Source of the DNA: Arctopsyche grandis
Lineage: Eukaryota > Arthropoda > Insecta > Trichoptera > Hydropsychidae
Reading direction: 5' to 3'
Assembly: GCF_051622035.1 (NCBI RefSeq)
Contig: NC_135367.1
Span: forward strand, 9,150,501 to 9,214,500
Length of the DNA stretch: 64,000 nucleotides
Position numbers and translations under genes: made by a program. How positions within the stretch are numbered: position 1 is the first letter of the stretch; the number at the start of each line of letters is the position of its first letter. Shown here piece by piece: positions 34,727 through 46,060 of the stretch. The notes below the pieces were generated by a model, which was given only the letters and a program-made list of their open reading frames with translations, searched no databases and had not been told where the DNA came from.

Positions 34727-36463
34727 CTAAAGCAGATTGTGTTTAGGTAATCTGTGTTTATACCTGAAGGGTATAGACATTTTGTTGTAATCACCGAGAC
34801 TCTTCACAAGTGTGTTAGTATGGTTATTAGTGATTCTTTCATAGAATCTACTGGTTAGTTTGTTAGTAATGTCTGTAACAAACGGAATATTATATATAGC
34901 ATGCAGTTTTTTCAGGTTAGTATATATGGGTGTATTATAAATTATTTTAAGGGATTTATTTTGTATTACTTGGAGCTTGGAAAGGTTAGTATTCGAGGCG
35001 TTATTCCATACAGGTGAAGCATAGGTTAATAATGGTAATATGAGCGCGCGATATAATTTTATTTTATTTAGCGTTGATAAAGAACTATGGCGATTAAATA
35101 TTGGATATATTGAGGATATACCCCGCATCGCCTTGCATTTCGCTGCCTCAATGTGAGGTGCCCATCTCATTCTTTTATCAAACGTTACTCCTAAATATTT
35201 TATTACTGACTGCCATTTCAGACTTTCTCCAGAGGGGATTTTCAGATCTGAACTTGGCTTATGTTTTCTAACACTAAAGAATATGGCGTCTGTTTTGGTT
35301 TGATTAATTTGAATTTTCCACTTAGTGAAGTGTTCAGTCATTGTTTTAATTGCGAATTCAAGATTTTTAAGAATAGTGTCTGGTTTTTTGCTACTTGTGA
35401 AGCAAGCTGTATCATCTGCATATAGGGCTATGTGACAGTTTTTTGGAATAGGTATGTCATTTATATATATGGAGAACAAGAGTGGGCCAAGCAAGCTCCC
35501 CTGCGGAACGCCAGCTGCGATTATTTTTGGAGACGATAATTCATTATTTACGCTAACCACTAGCTTTCTACGAGTTAAGTACGATTTGATGATGAGAATT
35601 AGGTAGTTTGGTATTTTGTTAATAAGGAGCTTATGAATGAGTCCATCGTGCCAAACCGTGTCGAAGGCCTTTTCTATGTCGAGACATACCATTCCGGTAC
35701 TTCTCTTCATATTAAAGTTCTTCGTCACGTGTTCAGTTAGTCTTGTTAGTTGTTGGGTCGTGGAATGTCCAGTGCGAAATCCAAATTGTTCATTTATTAA
35801 TTTCTTATTTACGACTTTAAGTAAACGTGTGTAGATTATTTTTTCCAGAATTTTTGAAAGCGTGCAAAGTAAGCTAATGGGTCGATAATTGGCCGGGTTT
35901 TTTGAGCTTTTATCGGGCTTAAGTATGGGAATTACGTTGGCTGTTTTCCAGTATTCTGGGAAATACCCGGTGAGTAAACACGCGTTGAATATTTTAGATA
36001 GTGAGACTAAAGCTTTAAATGGAAGTTGTTTGATTGTGATGTTATCTATTAAATCTCGCCCAGGTGCCTTTTTATTTTTTAAATTACGTATTATATTTTG
36101 GATTTCACACGGATGCACCAATTTTATATTTTTAGTACTGTTAGTGGGAGTTTTTGTGATGATTTTAATGGACCGGTTGACTTTATTATGCGTTGGTATG
36201 TGATTGTAATGTTGTGTGAGTGTGTGATGTTTTTGGAAGGATTTTGATAATAGTTCTGCTTTGTCGCAATCACGCGTCACTGAGATTCCTGCATCATCTA
36301 ATGGAGGAATCGAGTTTTTTGTCCTGCGAATCGCTTTAGCTAATTTCCATAGAGAGCCATCAACTGAGCTCAATTTTTCTAATTTTTTAGACCAAGCTTC
36401 ATTTTTGATTTCTTTGATTCTAATTTTAATTTGATATGTGAGCTTATTAATTAATGTTTTCAA
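34727..36463 (-). CDS. LINE ORF2, reverse transcriptase part
   Basis: 578 residues of a Jockey-clade reverse transcriptase. Visible motifs: NYRPISLLC (192-200), FGFRTGHSTTQQL (227-239), LDIEKAFDTVWHDGL (261-275), GVPQGSLLGPLLF (318-330) and the catalytic ALYADD (346-351). The thumb and C-terminal region follows, ending at HRLPKHNLL. All catalytic aspartates are present. It copies LINE RNA at the nicked target. The start shown is only where the frame begins: in the family this is one protein with the endonuclease. Here the frame changes at an A run near 36473-36479, where this copy appears to have one extra A. The 5'-truncated copy at 4789-5657 matches the last third. Confidence 0.93.
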   Translation of the reverse strand: MKTLINKLTYQIKIRIKEIKNEAWSKKLEKLSSVDGSLWKLAKAIRRTKNSIPPLDDAGISVTRDCDKAELLSKSFQKHHTLTQHYNHIPTHNKVNRSIKIITKTPTNSTKNIKLVHPCEIQNIIRNLKNKKAPGRDLIDNITIKQLPFKALVSLSKIFNACLLTGYFPEYWKTANVIPILKPDKSSKNPANYRPISLLCTLSKILEKIIYTRLLKVVNKKLINEQFGFRTGHSTTQQLTRLTEHVTKNFNMKRSTGMVCLDIEKAFDTVWHDGLIHKLLINKIPNYLILIIKSYLTRRKLVVSVNNELSSPKIIAAGVPQGSLLGPLLFSIYINDIPIPKNCHIALYADDTACFTSSKKPDTILKNLEFAIKTMTEHFTKWKIQINQTKTDAIFFSVRKHKPSSDLKIPSGESLKWQSVIKYLGVTFDKRMRWAPHIEAAKCKAMRGISSIYPIFNRHSSLSTLNKIKLYRALILPLLTYASPVWNNASNTNLSKLQVIQNKSLKIIYNTPIYTNLKKLHAIYNIPFVTDITNKLTSRFYERITNNHTNTLVKSLGDYNKMSIPFRYKHRLPKHNLL

Positions 36464-37433
36464 TGCTGGATTTTTTTGATGTTTGCCAAATTTTACGGAG
36501 TTTATTTTTACTTTTAATTAGATTTGCAACAAAGTCAGTTATCTCTAATTTGTGTTCAATGTATTGTGTCTTAGGTATGTGAAGGTGTTTGGATCGAGTT
36601 ATTGATTCCGTTAGGTGTATTATGGAGAAGTCGATTTCGGTTTTGTTTGTGAGTGTGGTAGAAGTTAGATTGGTTTGGTCATTTATGTACGACTTGAACT
36701 CTCGCCAGTTAGCTCTCCCGTAATCCCAACTATGCTTGATGATTTCCTCGGGTTTCCCGTCGATTGAGAAGATTATCGGGAGATGATCAGACGACAGGGT
36801 TTGAAGGGCATTTGGTGTCGATATTTTTGGGCAGTTCTTGACGAGGACAAGATCTAGTGTGGATGGTTGTGAGTTATTTGTGGGATAGTGTGTGTATGTA
36901 TCCGGATGAAGTAAGATTGTATCTGTTAGTTGAATGTATTTAAAAAGAGTTGTGCCTTGTTGGTCAGTGTTTACGCAACTCCATAACGGATGTTTGGCAT
37001 TAAAGTCACCAGCTACCACTACCGAACTACCAATGTTAAATATTTTGTTAAGATCGGATGCCAATAATCGTTTTTGGGGAGGATTGTAAGCGGATGCTAC
37101 TATGTGACGGGTGTTGTTAATTGTTAGTTCGATGGCGGTTAGTTCTAAATTTTTTAGTGGCGGGGTTATTACGCGACAATGTTTAATTGACGATTTTATA
37201 AAAATGGCAACTCCCCCTCTATGCTGTTCTCGGTCTTCGCGATAGCAGTTAAAGTTAGGTAGGTTAATACGGATATGAGGCTTTAAGAAGGTCTCGGAGA
37301 TTAAAACTATGTCAACACAGTACTCACCGATCGCCGACTCTAGTTCGTCAAGCTTATTCTTAAGTCCACGAGCATTCCAAGCTAGAATGTTCAGTCGCCT
37401 CCCGTTAATCAAAGACATCGAGATATTCGACAA
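36447..37433 (-). CDS. LINE ORF2, apurinic/apyrimidinic-type endonuclease part
   Basis: 328 residues. Motifs of the exonuclease-endonuclease-phosphatase fold are all visible: LAWNARGLKNK with N20, ISETFL with E47, GGVAIFIK (73-80), ASAYNPP, AGDFNAKHPLW (141-151), STLDLVL with D194 and SSDHLPI with D216/H217. This enzyme nicks the target DNA to prime reverse transcription. Its start overlaps the last codons of ORF1; ATG inside the ORF1 stop region (GATGTCTTTGATTAACG) is the likely initiation site. The frame ends at 36447, shortly after the frameshift that separates it from the reverse transcriptase. Confidence 0.92.
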   Translation of the reverse strand: MSNISMSLINGRRLNILAWNARGLKNKLDELESAIGEYCVDIVLISETFLKPHIRINLPNFNCYREDREQHRGGVAIFIKSSIKHCRVITPPLKNLELTAIELTINNTRHIVASAYNPPQKRLLASDLNKIFNIGSSVVVAGDFNAKHPLWSCVNTDQQGTTLFKYIQLTDTILLHPDTYTHYPTNNSQPSTLDLVLVKNCPKISTPNALQTLSSDHLPIIFSIDGKPEEIIKHSWDYGRANWREFKSYINDQTNLTSTTLTNKTEIDFSIIHLTESITRSKHLHIPKTQYIEHKLEITDFVANLIKSKNKLRKIWQTSKKSSIENIN

Positions 37434-38727
37434 GCATGAGTGCCAGCTCTAGTTTGTCGGTGCAACCGCTGGCCTTGGCACGAATCTCCTGGAGGATCTT
37501 CAACATCTTCGTCATAGACGCCATGGAAGTTAGGTCTGTTGTTGGTTGAATGTTGGGATTGGTTGGTTGGTGGGGTTTTTTAGGGATATTTGGGATATTT
37601 GGTGAAGGAGTTTTAATGGTCGGTAGCTTTGGGAAGTTATGATCGTTAACGACCGGGATATTTTGTGGCTGCGCCACTGGGAGTTTCCAAGGGTTGGCTT
37701 TGACAATTGATGTTCGATTCTTCCTCGATTCCAGCATTTTCAGATAGCTCTGTCTTTTTGGACAGTCTTTGAAGTTAGCGGGGTGAGATCCTGAACAGCC
37801 TGAGCACACAGCAGGGGTAACTATTCCTTGATTGCATTGTGCGGTGAGGTGAGTGCCGGCACATTTGACGCACTTGGCCTGCCGATTGCAGTTTTTCGCA
37901 GCGTGTCCATATTCTTGGCATCTGAAACATTGAGTAATATTTTGTGATTTACTAGTATATTTAACGACACTGACCTTTGTGTAACAAATGTACCGGATTT
38001 CTTTAATCTTCTTTGCCGATACCGATGGCTCGAAGAACACCAAGTATAGCTCGGTGGCGTTGCTCCTAGGCTCCTTCGTCTTCATCTGTATCACTTTGGT
38101 TACAGGGAATCCCTGTCTGATGATGTCATCTTTAATATCAGCTTCCGGCAATTTCGGCAAGCCACGTACGACACTTTTTATTTCCTTTTCCTCCTTCCTG
38201 GAAAAGGTATGGAATTGTCGGTCTGGTGTCAATCCATCCCGAAGTTTTTTAAAGTCTTCAAGACTTTTACATTGTATCTTGACATTATTTTGACCAATGT
38301 AAGTCATTGTGAAGTCTTTTATAAACTTCTTGATCGACTCGATCATGCTGCCGTGAGTGCCAGTAGCTGTCATGATGATGGGCGGGATTCTTCCACCGCT
38401 TCTGGGGACATCGGAAACTTCCAAGAGCCCTTCAAATTTGTTTTTCTCCTGAATTTTAAATTCAGGAGCAACATCTTTCACGTTCTTTGCCGTATGTTTT
38501 GGAAACTGCCACTCGGTCTCCATCTGAGCGGTCTGAGAGCAGCCTGGTTGAGGTGCTTCGGTTGTAGTTATCAGTGTCTTCTTAATTCGCTTTTTCAGGT
38601 TGGATCCTCGCATGGTGCCAACATGTGTTCGTTTGGTGTTCGTTTTGTGGGGGGTGTTTGTTTTGTATGTTAAAAGGTGTGGGTTTTTTGACGGTATGGC
38701 GTATCGCTGTATTATGAGCGCTCGCAC
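37405..38727 (-). CDS. LINE ORF1, gag-like nucleic-acid-binding protein
   Basis: 440 residues. The middle part (about 110-255: RGLPKLPEADIKDDIIRQGF, ELYLVFFEPS) fits the PRE_C2HC/RRM-like region of arthropod LINE gag proteins. Three zinc knuckles follow: C267-x2-C-x4-H-x4-C280, C286-x2-C-x3-H-x4-C298 and C308-x2-C-x3-H-x6-C322. A proline/asparagine-rich tail ends with LMLVEYLDVFD. The role is to bind LINE RNA in the ribonucleoprotein particle. The frame is unbroken. M39 (MRGSNLKKR) is an alternative start. It overlaps the start of ORF2 in another frame. Confidence 0.92.
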   Translation of the reverse strand: MRALIIQRYAIPSKNPHLLTYKTNTPHKTNTKRTHVGTMRGSNLKKRIKKTLITTTEAPQPGCSQTAQMETEWQFPKHTAKNVKDVAPEFKIQEKNKFEGLLEVSDVPRSGGRIPPIIMTATGTHGSMIESIKKFIKDFTMTYIGQNNVKIQCKSLEDFKKLRDGLTPDRQFHTFSRKEEKEIKSVVRGLPKLPEADIKDDIIRQGFPVTKVIQMKTKEPRSNATELYLVFFEPSVSAKKIKEIRYICYTKVSVVKYTSKSQNITQCFRCQEYGHAAKNCNRQAKCVKCAGTHLTAQCNQGIVTPAVCSGCSGSHPANFKDCPKRQSYLKMLESRKNRTSIVKANPWKLPVAQPQNIPVVNDHNFPKLPTIKTPSPNIPNIPKKPHQPTNPNIQPTTDLTSMASMTKMLKILQEIRAKASGCTDKLELALMLVEYLDVFD

Positions 38728-39076
38728 AGAGAGTACGTCTTCGGCACGTCCGTTCTCACGGAGCGTCGAGTGACGAGTTTGATTTATTATTTATGTATGT
38801 ATTTGTTTCGTATATGGTAATCAATTTTTGGTTAGTATTTTAATATGAATAGATGGTCAGTATTTTTATTATTTGTCCGGTTTGTCCAGTATTTTTATTT
38901 TTTGATCATTATGTTATCTTTTGGTCACAAAAACATGGACAAGGCCGGGTAGTAATAATAGGAATTTCATAAAATTCTTTGTTGCATATTGTTATTTTTA
39001 CTATTTTAAATTACTATTGCACTTTATTATTTTCTTTTATTTTTTTTCTTTTCATGCCTTATTTTATAATACATAT

Positions 39077-39465
39077 ATTTTTACTTTATCTATGTACGTA
39101 GTAACAATAGATGAAGTTTTGTGACCAAGCGAAAATTCAAACTCGAGATTTTGACTGATTCGAACTCAGAATCGATTACTGATCACGTTTTCATAATCTA
39201 GAAAAAAATGTGTATGTATTTTGGGGATTTTTTGAACACCGTTAGTCCTATCGAATTGAAACTTAGTATCGGTCACTGAAATTTTTATCGACACGACGTA
39301 ATTTTTTTTCAAATTTTTAAGTTGACCGGAAATAGTAACTCCCCTTATAGGTGTTCTCTTTCTTTTCAAGTTTTTGATTTCAATTATCTCCCAAACCACT
39401 AACTGAATTGGACTGAAATTTTTTACATGTAATAATAGAAATAATAATCTTTATTACCTTATATT
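39077..39465 (-). mobile_element. Copy of the ACTTCCGG element, one end intact
   Basis: Begins with ACTTTATCTATGTACGTAG, the same terminus as the copy at 349-1833 read inward, then ATTACTGATCACGTTTTC and a single unit core (GACCGGAAATAGTAACTCC). Truncated at about 39465. The long CA tract is reduced to a few GT steps. Confidence 0.8.
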
Positions 39466-39649
39466 TTTTAAATAATTTTATTTTTAATATGATTTTACTT
39501 TTAATATGATTTTACTTTTTTTTTTATTCAATATTCTATTGTATCTCTATATCTTTCTTTAATCATGTCTTTAATACATTTATAAATCCCTAATATAACA
39601 TCTTTGTGTTCTTTTGATTTTTGTATGTTGTCGATTTTTTATAGCTAAA

Positions 39650-39812
39650 AAAGTCGAATCACTACATTAAAAAATAAAGTAAAAATTGTACTCGAGAATC
39701 TTGAGAAACAAAAAAGAAAATATCGAATTCCCGAGATTCAAATATTCCGAGCAAATGAGATTCTCGAATCTCGAGAATCAAAAAAAGTCGAGAAATCACA
39801 ACCTCTAATCGT
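39650..39812 (-). mobile_element. Short element made of TCTCGAGA repeats, copy 2
   Basis: The reverse complement starts TAGAGGTTGTGATTTCTCG and ends AATGTAGTGATTCG, with TCTCGAGA-type words between. Same family as 34165-34320, opposite orientation. Confidence 0.65.
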
Positions 39813-41535
39813 GATGGACCAATATCATAACCTACGACACATCCTCTTTGTAGTCCTGAGTTTTTCATACAGTACTTTCACCTTTGATCTTGGATTGTTG
39901 CACATCTGCTTTAGGCTTCGTAAGGGGCAATTTTGGAGTACTTATCAACAATTGTTGGCGTTGGCAAGGTCAAGATTGGTCTCGGAGACCTTCCTCTCAC
40001 AGACTGGGCGGCGTCCCCACGACTTGATTAATACCGAAACGTGTAGGTCAAGCATTACACCAGACAACCAAGGAAATGAGTGGCGAACCAACAATTCGAG
40101 CTCGAGATAATCTGAATTTTCCGCACGTGTTTCTCACAGTCGTGAATCGCGTTTGCTTTCATAATTCAAATCCTAATCTTGGATTTGACATTAAACACGT
40201 TCGCTTTTCCGCAATCTTTACATCTACAAGCTTACACCGAACACGGAGCAGTAATATTTCATTTTATTCATTCAACATGTTGACCTAAAAAGGCTGATTA
40301 TTAACTTTTTACGATCGGCGATAATTTCCTCCATTACGCATGGGACTTTGTGGGAAAGTAAAGACTGCATTCGAAAAAAAAATTAACACTTTCACTTTTA
40401 CAAACACATGAATGCACACGTAAAAAGTGCACAATTTGGATCAAAGCGAACATCTGCTGATTATAAAAATACTAACCGTGCTAAATGTACATATAATTTA
40501 AATCATTTATACACACACGTCTAGCCTCTTCAAAAGGCTAATCAAATTTGAAATTTACATAATTGAAAATTTTATGTCACAATTTCTTCAAATTATTCAG
40601 GCAACTTATGCAGGGTTACAATGGTCGTTCCGTCAAGGTAAACGCTGAAAATTGTAAAAGGTCAAGAAAATATTACATAGAAACAAATTAAAGGTCAAGA
40701 AAAAATTAAACGTCTACTATTTTATTACAATATGTGTAAAAAATTTAAAAATACGCATCTTCTCATTTGAATGACCTTTACACTGATAACCCTGTTCTAA
40801 AAATTTGCAACACTTCAGACGACAAATCCAATCATACAGATATCTAATATATCTATTAAACACGCACTTGCCTACAATTATCCTATAATATATTGATTGC
40901 TTTATGAACTCATACGTTCATAGTCTCCCCGTGTAATTAGTTTCGACCTTTTTATCATCAGATCCAATCTCAAAGAATATATGTACATAGATATGTACAT
41001 ACATATGTACTCACTCACTGAAAAATACCTATACATTTTTCGTTCGCCCAAAGGCATAATCCTCTAATCAGATAAATACGACAAACAAACACAGCAAACC
41101 ACGGCTATGGGTTATATTATTCGCCATAATCGGCGTGTGAACATTCAAGGCGAACTTCTCATGTCTAATGGCCCACGGCTTCGTATGATCAATGTTTTCT
41201 TAAGAGACTTCAATCCAGTTTCTGAACAGGTCCTTATATCATTTTTGTGCCATTCCTTTTAATTGATAAGTATGTATGTAGGTACGTATCTCCACCAGTA
41301 ACACAGACCTCGTCACTTTTTCTATCAAATGTGAATAAAAGTTACTTATTTTCAAATTTTATTAAATATTATATATGTACATATGTAGCTTCAACTTTTG
41401 ATTTAATTTATGTTCTAACTTTATTTTAATAAGTGTTAGGTAGTGTTGGATTATTCGAAGCATCAACAATTCCGAAAAATGATTATTTGAAATAGTTCAA
41501 ATTACAGCTACATATTTTATTTTTTATTGTTACAA
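39813..41535. other. Unannotated stretch, partly unique and GC-richer
   Basis: 39900-40300 and 41080-41220 are unique and less AT-rich than the surroundings. 40610-40780 has three AGGTCA half sites (two as AAAGGTCAAGAAAA, one reversed in TGAATGACCTTTAC). No exon could be supported. Confidence 0.35.
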
Positions 41536-41539
41536 TCAA

Positions 41540-42050
41540 TATACACTCGTCATTACAGATCGCTCCAATGCGACGGGTGTACGATAACGAAATACAGAAT
41601 ACATAAACAATCAGAAAACAGAAATACAATAATACATAAACAATCAAATTATATAGCATATAACAATTAATTATATAACAATTAATCAGAAACAATAATC
41701 ATAGAGACATCTATGGATTATTTTTTAGATTTTTTTTGTGTACAATTTTTATACATATAATAAATACGAAATTATAGAGATGTCTATAGAGATATCTATA
41801 GATTTCAGATTACTGTGCATAATTATTACAAATTATACACACACAGATTTTTGTGACATCAGGAAAATGATTTAATACCAATTTTTCAGCAACCGTTTCA
41901 ACAATGATCAGATAAAATTGGTAAACTCTGATATAGAAACGATCGATTTGGAGTCACAAAATCCCCAAATCTAACCAGCAGTTTGATGATTCGAACCTTG
42001 GTTCTCAGTGGTGCTAATTATATACGCTACCATTAAGCCAAACTGCTGGC
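41540..42050 (-). mobile_element. tRNA-derived SINE, copy 8
   Basis: On the minus strand the head is near 42050 (CCAGCAGTTTGGCTTAATGG, B-box-like GGTTCGAATCAT). The core runs to 41885, and the 3' part with CGTCGCATTGGAGCGATC lies at 41558-41580. Confidence 0.7.
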
Positions 42051-42314
42051 TATTTATGTATGTATTTCAAATATGTATTTCAGTATTTAGGATCATTTAA
42101 GTTCAATGAATTGAAGCAGTCAAGCACATAACGGAGACTCATACAACAACATGATGATCACCTTGGCCATTGGTGGTGAAGATTCTACAATTTTTGGAAA
42201 AAAATCAAAATAAAATACTTCGAGGTGAGTTATAAAGAAATAAATCATACAATATGATTGCCAGATATTTACTTCGAATGCTTTCTTAAACATTTTTAAA
42301 TATTTCCGAATTAA

Positions 42315-42554
42315 GGTCTGTTAATACTGGCACAGTCTAGACCAGCAGCTGCACGTAAACAGCAGTACGAAAAGCATTATTTGGTACATCCTACATGGAC
42401 ACATTGAAATCTATATGTACATCCTATATGGACACATTGCTCTATGGCAAAACAAGTCTGAACGTGCGCTGCTGTATAGTATGAATATTAGTCTTTTACG
42501 TGCACTGCCGTGCCGGGCTTTTGTCTTGCAGTGCTGGAAAGTATAAATAGACCT
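42315..42554. mobile_element. Small MITE bounded by TTAA
   Basis: The ends read GGTCTGTTAATACTGG and, inverted, AGGTCTATTTATACTTTCC, next to TTAA at 42311-42314 and 42555-42558. Subterminal GCAGCTGCACGTAAA pairs loosely with TTTACGTGCACTGC. It could be a piggyBac-type MITE. Confidence 0.5.
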
Positions 42555-42599
42555 TTAAGAATAGTAAATTTGCCTGGTTGAGACTGGGACCGTCACCTG

Positions 42600-44998
42600 T
42601 ACATTTAAATATTTCTCTTATTCTGCAATCAGTTCTTACGTATGCTAAATAGCGAACTAGCAAATTGTAACGGTATTTACATATACCTTTGATCTCGTTT
42701 CGTGACGGCGCATTTTACATCTTCGAGAAAACATGTCAATATGACACATTTTCTCGAATAATTTTTTTGGTATTGAATTAATTCACGTGCTTGTGTGCGA
42801 CTTGAATTATTCGAAGCGACACCATTTGCAAATTTATCACTTGTCGTCGAATTTTTAATCAATTCAATTCGCAAAAAATACAAATAAAAATGTTCTCTTT
42901 TGATTTATTACATCACGCACACATATATAATGTGAAGATCACGTTAACCTTTACCGCATCTGTTTATTCAATGTATTATAATAACTGTGTATAATTTTAC
43001 GTGTACGCAAATTGTAATATTCCTAGAAACATACGTATTATACATATGTATTTCGTAATATTTATATAAATTTTAGCGATTTAAATTCTTACGTGCCATA
43101 TTAAAATTTTTCATTAAGTTTTACCTGTTTTATCCAAAATAAATATAAAAGGAGATTTATTTTTCCAAATAGTAATAATACAGTCGAACTTACTATTTGG
43201 AAAATTAAAAGTTTAATATTAAAAAAACACGATCAGTGAGACTTCGACCACAATCAAGTTGGCTTAAACGTTTTTCTATGTAATCTCTTAGCTGTGTAGC
43301 GAGCTCGCTATCTCGATATGTCGTATGAATTTCAGAAGATAAATATAAAAAAATTCAAATTTAAAAAACTAATTTTAGAAATGATCAAAACCGATGTATA
43401 AGTTGAGTATTTTATCGATACGTAAACATCGAGTCTCGTAATAACCAAGTTCAACTGTCCATTATCACATTATATTCAGAGCTTCATTGTTGAAATGTTT
43501 TTATGTGCAGCTATTATTATATTACCTGCATTTATAAAATAATTTTCCTGTTATTTTGAAACTTCTCATTTGTTTTATAATATAATTTAAAGCTGCAATT
43601 TATATGACGTCAATATTTAGATCTTTTTCCTTTTTCTTTAGACTTAGTGTGATTTATGTAAAGTCACAGTTCATCACCGACAGTCTCGTTATCCTTTACA
43701 TTTATGACTGATTGTTCGTTTCTGTTTTGATTTGACACGTTGCAAAATATTTCTATCTTTGGGTCAATAATTCTTGCTGTCGATACATCATTAACGCACA
43801 CATAATGGCTATCTGGTAAATCGTTGGTCGATTCATAATTCAAACAGCTCGTCCTTGACATCTTTGGCTACGTTTTTATGGTCACTATTATTCTCGTTAA
43901 ATTATATTATGCATTTAAATCGGTTGTCATATGTGCGCAGTTTCTTTATCGCGAATGTTGTGAATGTGTGAAATAAAATGCAGGGGAATGCACTTTGCGC
44001 AAACCTCTTCGGATACAAATTAACAGTCTTGTAAATAACGTTAACTAATGAAAATCCTGTTTGCAAGTATGCTGTTTCTGTTTGGATTTTCCTTATGAAC
44101 GTTTTCATACAATTTACATACTAATTGGAAACAAATATTGTCTAAGTGATTCTTAGCATATACTTTTATTTTATCTTTAGATGTAGAAAAAATATTTAAT
44201 CTTCTAGAGTTTTTGAACATTTCAATGCCATTTTTTTATTCATTTAGGAATAATATTTCTATAAAAAAAAAATTGAATTTTCAAATTATCATCACAGCAA
44301 AATTTTACTTGAAGTTACATATTATATGTACATAGATATGTTTCAATTCTGATAGAAGTCAAAGACTTACATATTTGACTATCCAGATTGTTTTCTTCTT
44401 AATAAAATTTAGCAATTTTATCTGAATTTATTATTTGAATAGTCCTTTAAATCTATATGTAAAATACATACATACATACATACTGTTCTGTATACATTTA
44501 TGCGTTTATTTGTATGAACACATGAGTACAAATGTATTTTTCATATATGTATGCAGCTGTGAAAAAATTCTGATGATGAAATTTAACTTTCAGAACCATT
44601 CCAATATATTATATCATATTAATTAAATGTCAAAATAACTTTATTTTATATAAATTGCAATTCAAGCAAAGCTGCGTACTTTCATTTATTTACAAATGAG
44701 TATAAAGAAGCTGCAACTTTTAAATCGAGTACTACTTTTTTCAATTTACTAATTAATTGTCTCGTATTTATCTACATAGAAGAAATTTGTTAGTGTTTTT
44801 CAGAGATTCTATTGTATTTTTATGAAGATGGGAGGCTTTAGAAAAGAAATTGGGAGACAATGCATTGATTAATTACATAAGATATTCATATTAGAGTCGT
44901 CATCAATTAATTAAACAATATTGTAAAGCACTTACATAATCATACTGTACAATATGTATGTAGTTATTTTTATTTTTATAACATAGTTATAGATATGT
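42600..44998. other. AT-rich gene-free stretch with small palindromes
   Basis: Holds a 15-base perfect palindrome, TTTTCCAAATAGTAA at 43161-43175 with its complement at 43190-43204, and a weaker one at 42721-42757. No exon or repeat copy was recognised. Confidence 0.4.
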
Positions 44999-45004
44999 AT
45001 TACA

Positions 45005-45470
45005 TGTGCCATGACAGGAATTACTGCAAAGCGACACATATGGTTAGATTATTTTTATACATAAGAACTAAAAATTTTCCAAACATAACTGAACATATTC
45101 ATAATTCAATAGAAACATCTATGGACATATACATAATTCAATAGAGATATTTAATTAACTGTGTATTAACATTTTTTTTTGATACACAGAAAATTTGTGA
45201 GAAACACATTACGTAGGTAGCATTTTATAAGATTCAACAAATTTGAGATGCTAATATCTCGAATTTGCGAGAAACTGGTGGAGAGGATGCCGATTTATAG
45301 GATCTGTCACAACAGTTAAGTTAGAAAAATTGGAAAGTTCTAACATGAGACGGTCGATCTGCGTTTAAATAACCACAATACCTCACCAGCAGCGCATTTG
45401 GTCGGGACTTGAACCCACGACCTCTCTACTGGTTTGCAATAGCTCTATCAATGCGCAACGCTGTGGTTTA
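45005..45470 (-). mobile_element. tRNA-derived SINE, copy 9, nearly full length
   Basis: Inverted partner of copy 7 (29042-29480) over its whole length. On the minus strand the head is near 45470 with ATAGAGCTATTGCAAACC and the B box GGTTCAAGTCCCG. Confidence 0.8.
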
Positions 45471-45689
45471 TGAGGCAAAGTAAATAAAACATGTCATTTT
45501 AAAAACAAGAATTCTAAAACAGAACGTAGCCTCCCATAAAATAAGTAAATTATTAACAAGTTTATTCAAATACACGCTCAATTCAACAGAATGGTATTAT
45601 ACAAATACTTAGAACATTTGAAATCTTCTTCACACACTTATTTGTATACATTTCAGTACTAACATAGGCAAATGGCATTCTCAGCGATG

Positions 45690-46060
45690 TATATATTCCA
45701 CTTTGCATGCAACATTGTGCCGACTCGGTTCTCGATGCGGTTAATCTGTAAATGGACGAGAAGATACATATGTACATATGTACGTCGCAGTCGAATAAAT
45801 TTCGTCATTGCTCGATCGGTCCTGCTCAATTGCTATGCCAATCTCCATACATTGTCGTCGTTAATTGGAAAAGATGGCGGCGAACGGCCACGTTAAGTGA
45901 ATAATTACAATTTGCAGACACACCGGCAATGGCCAATTGTCATCGAACAAAGCGGCAGCTCAAAGACGACTTCCTCGAACTAATCGCCATTTCGCATAAT
46001 TAATTACTACTTCGCTCGATCGAGCGTGTCAATTAAAAAACAATGATAATAACAAATACA
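45690..46060. other. Unique GC-richer block, enhancer-like
   Basis: Non-repetitive sequence with several homeodomain-type sites (CGTTAATTGG, ATAATTAATTAC), CCAATTGTCATCG, a Pho-like GCCATCTT on the minus strand near 45875, and CGATCGAGCG. No splice sites or long frame. Called only by its contrast to the flanks. Confidence 0.3.

Larger units (their letters stand above)
34459..38772 (-). mobile_element. Nearly complete Jockey-clade LINE
   Basis: On the minus strand, in order: a short 5' leader, a gag-like ORF1, an endonuclease plus reverse transcriptase ORF2 interrupted by one frameshift, a 3' UTR, AATAAAAAG and an A-rich tail near 34459-34480. The leader contains GGACGTG at 38741-38747, resembling the downstream promoter element of Drosophila Jockey-family LINEs. 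No target duplication was found. The exact 5' end, set near the complement of GGAGCGTCGAGTG, is an estimate. Confidence 0.9.

Noticed and set aside
38209-38673. 154-codon plus-strand frame
   Set aside because: It is the antisense shadow of LINE ORF1.
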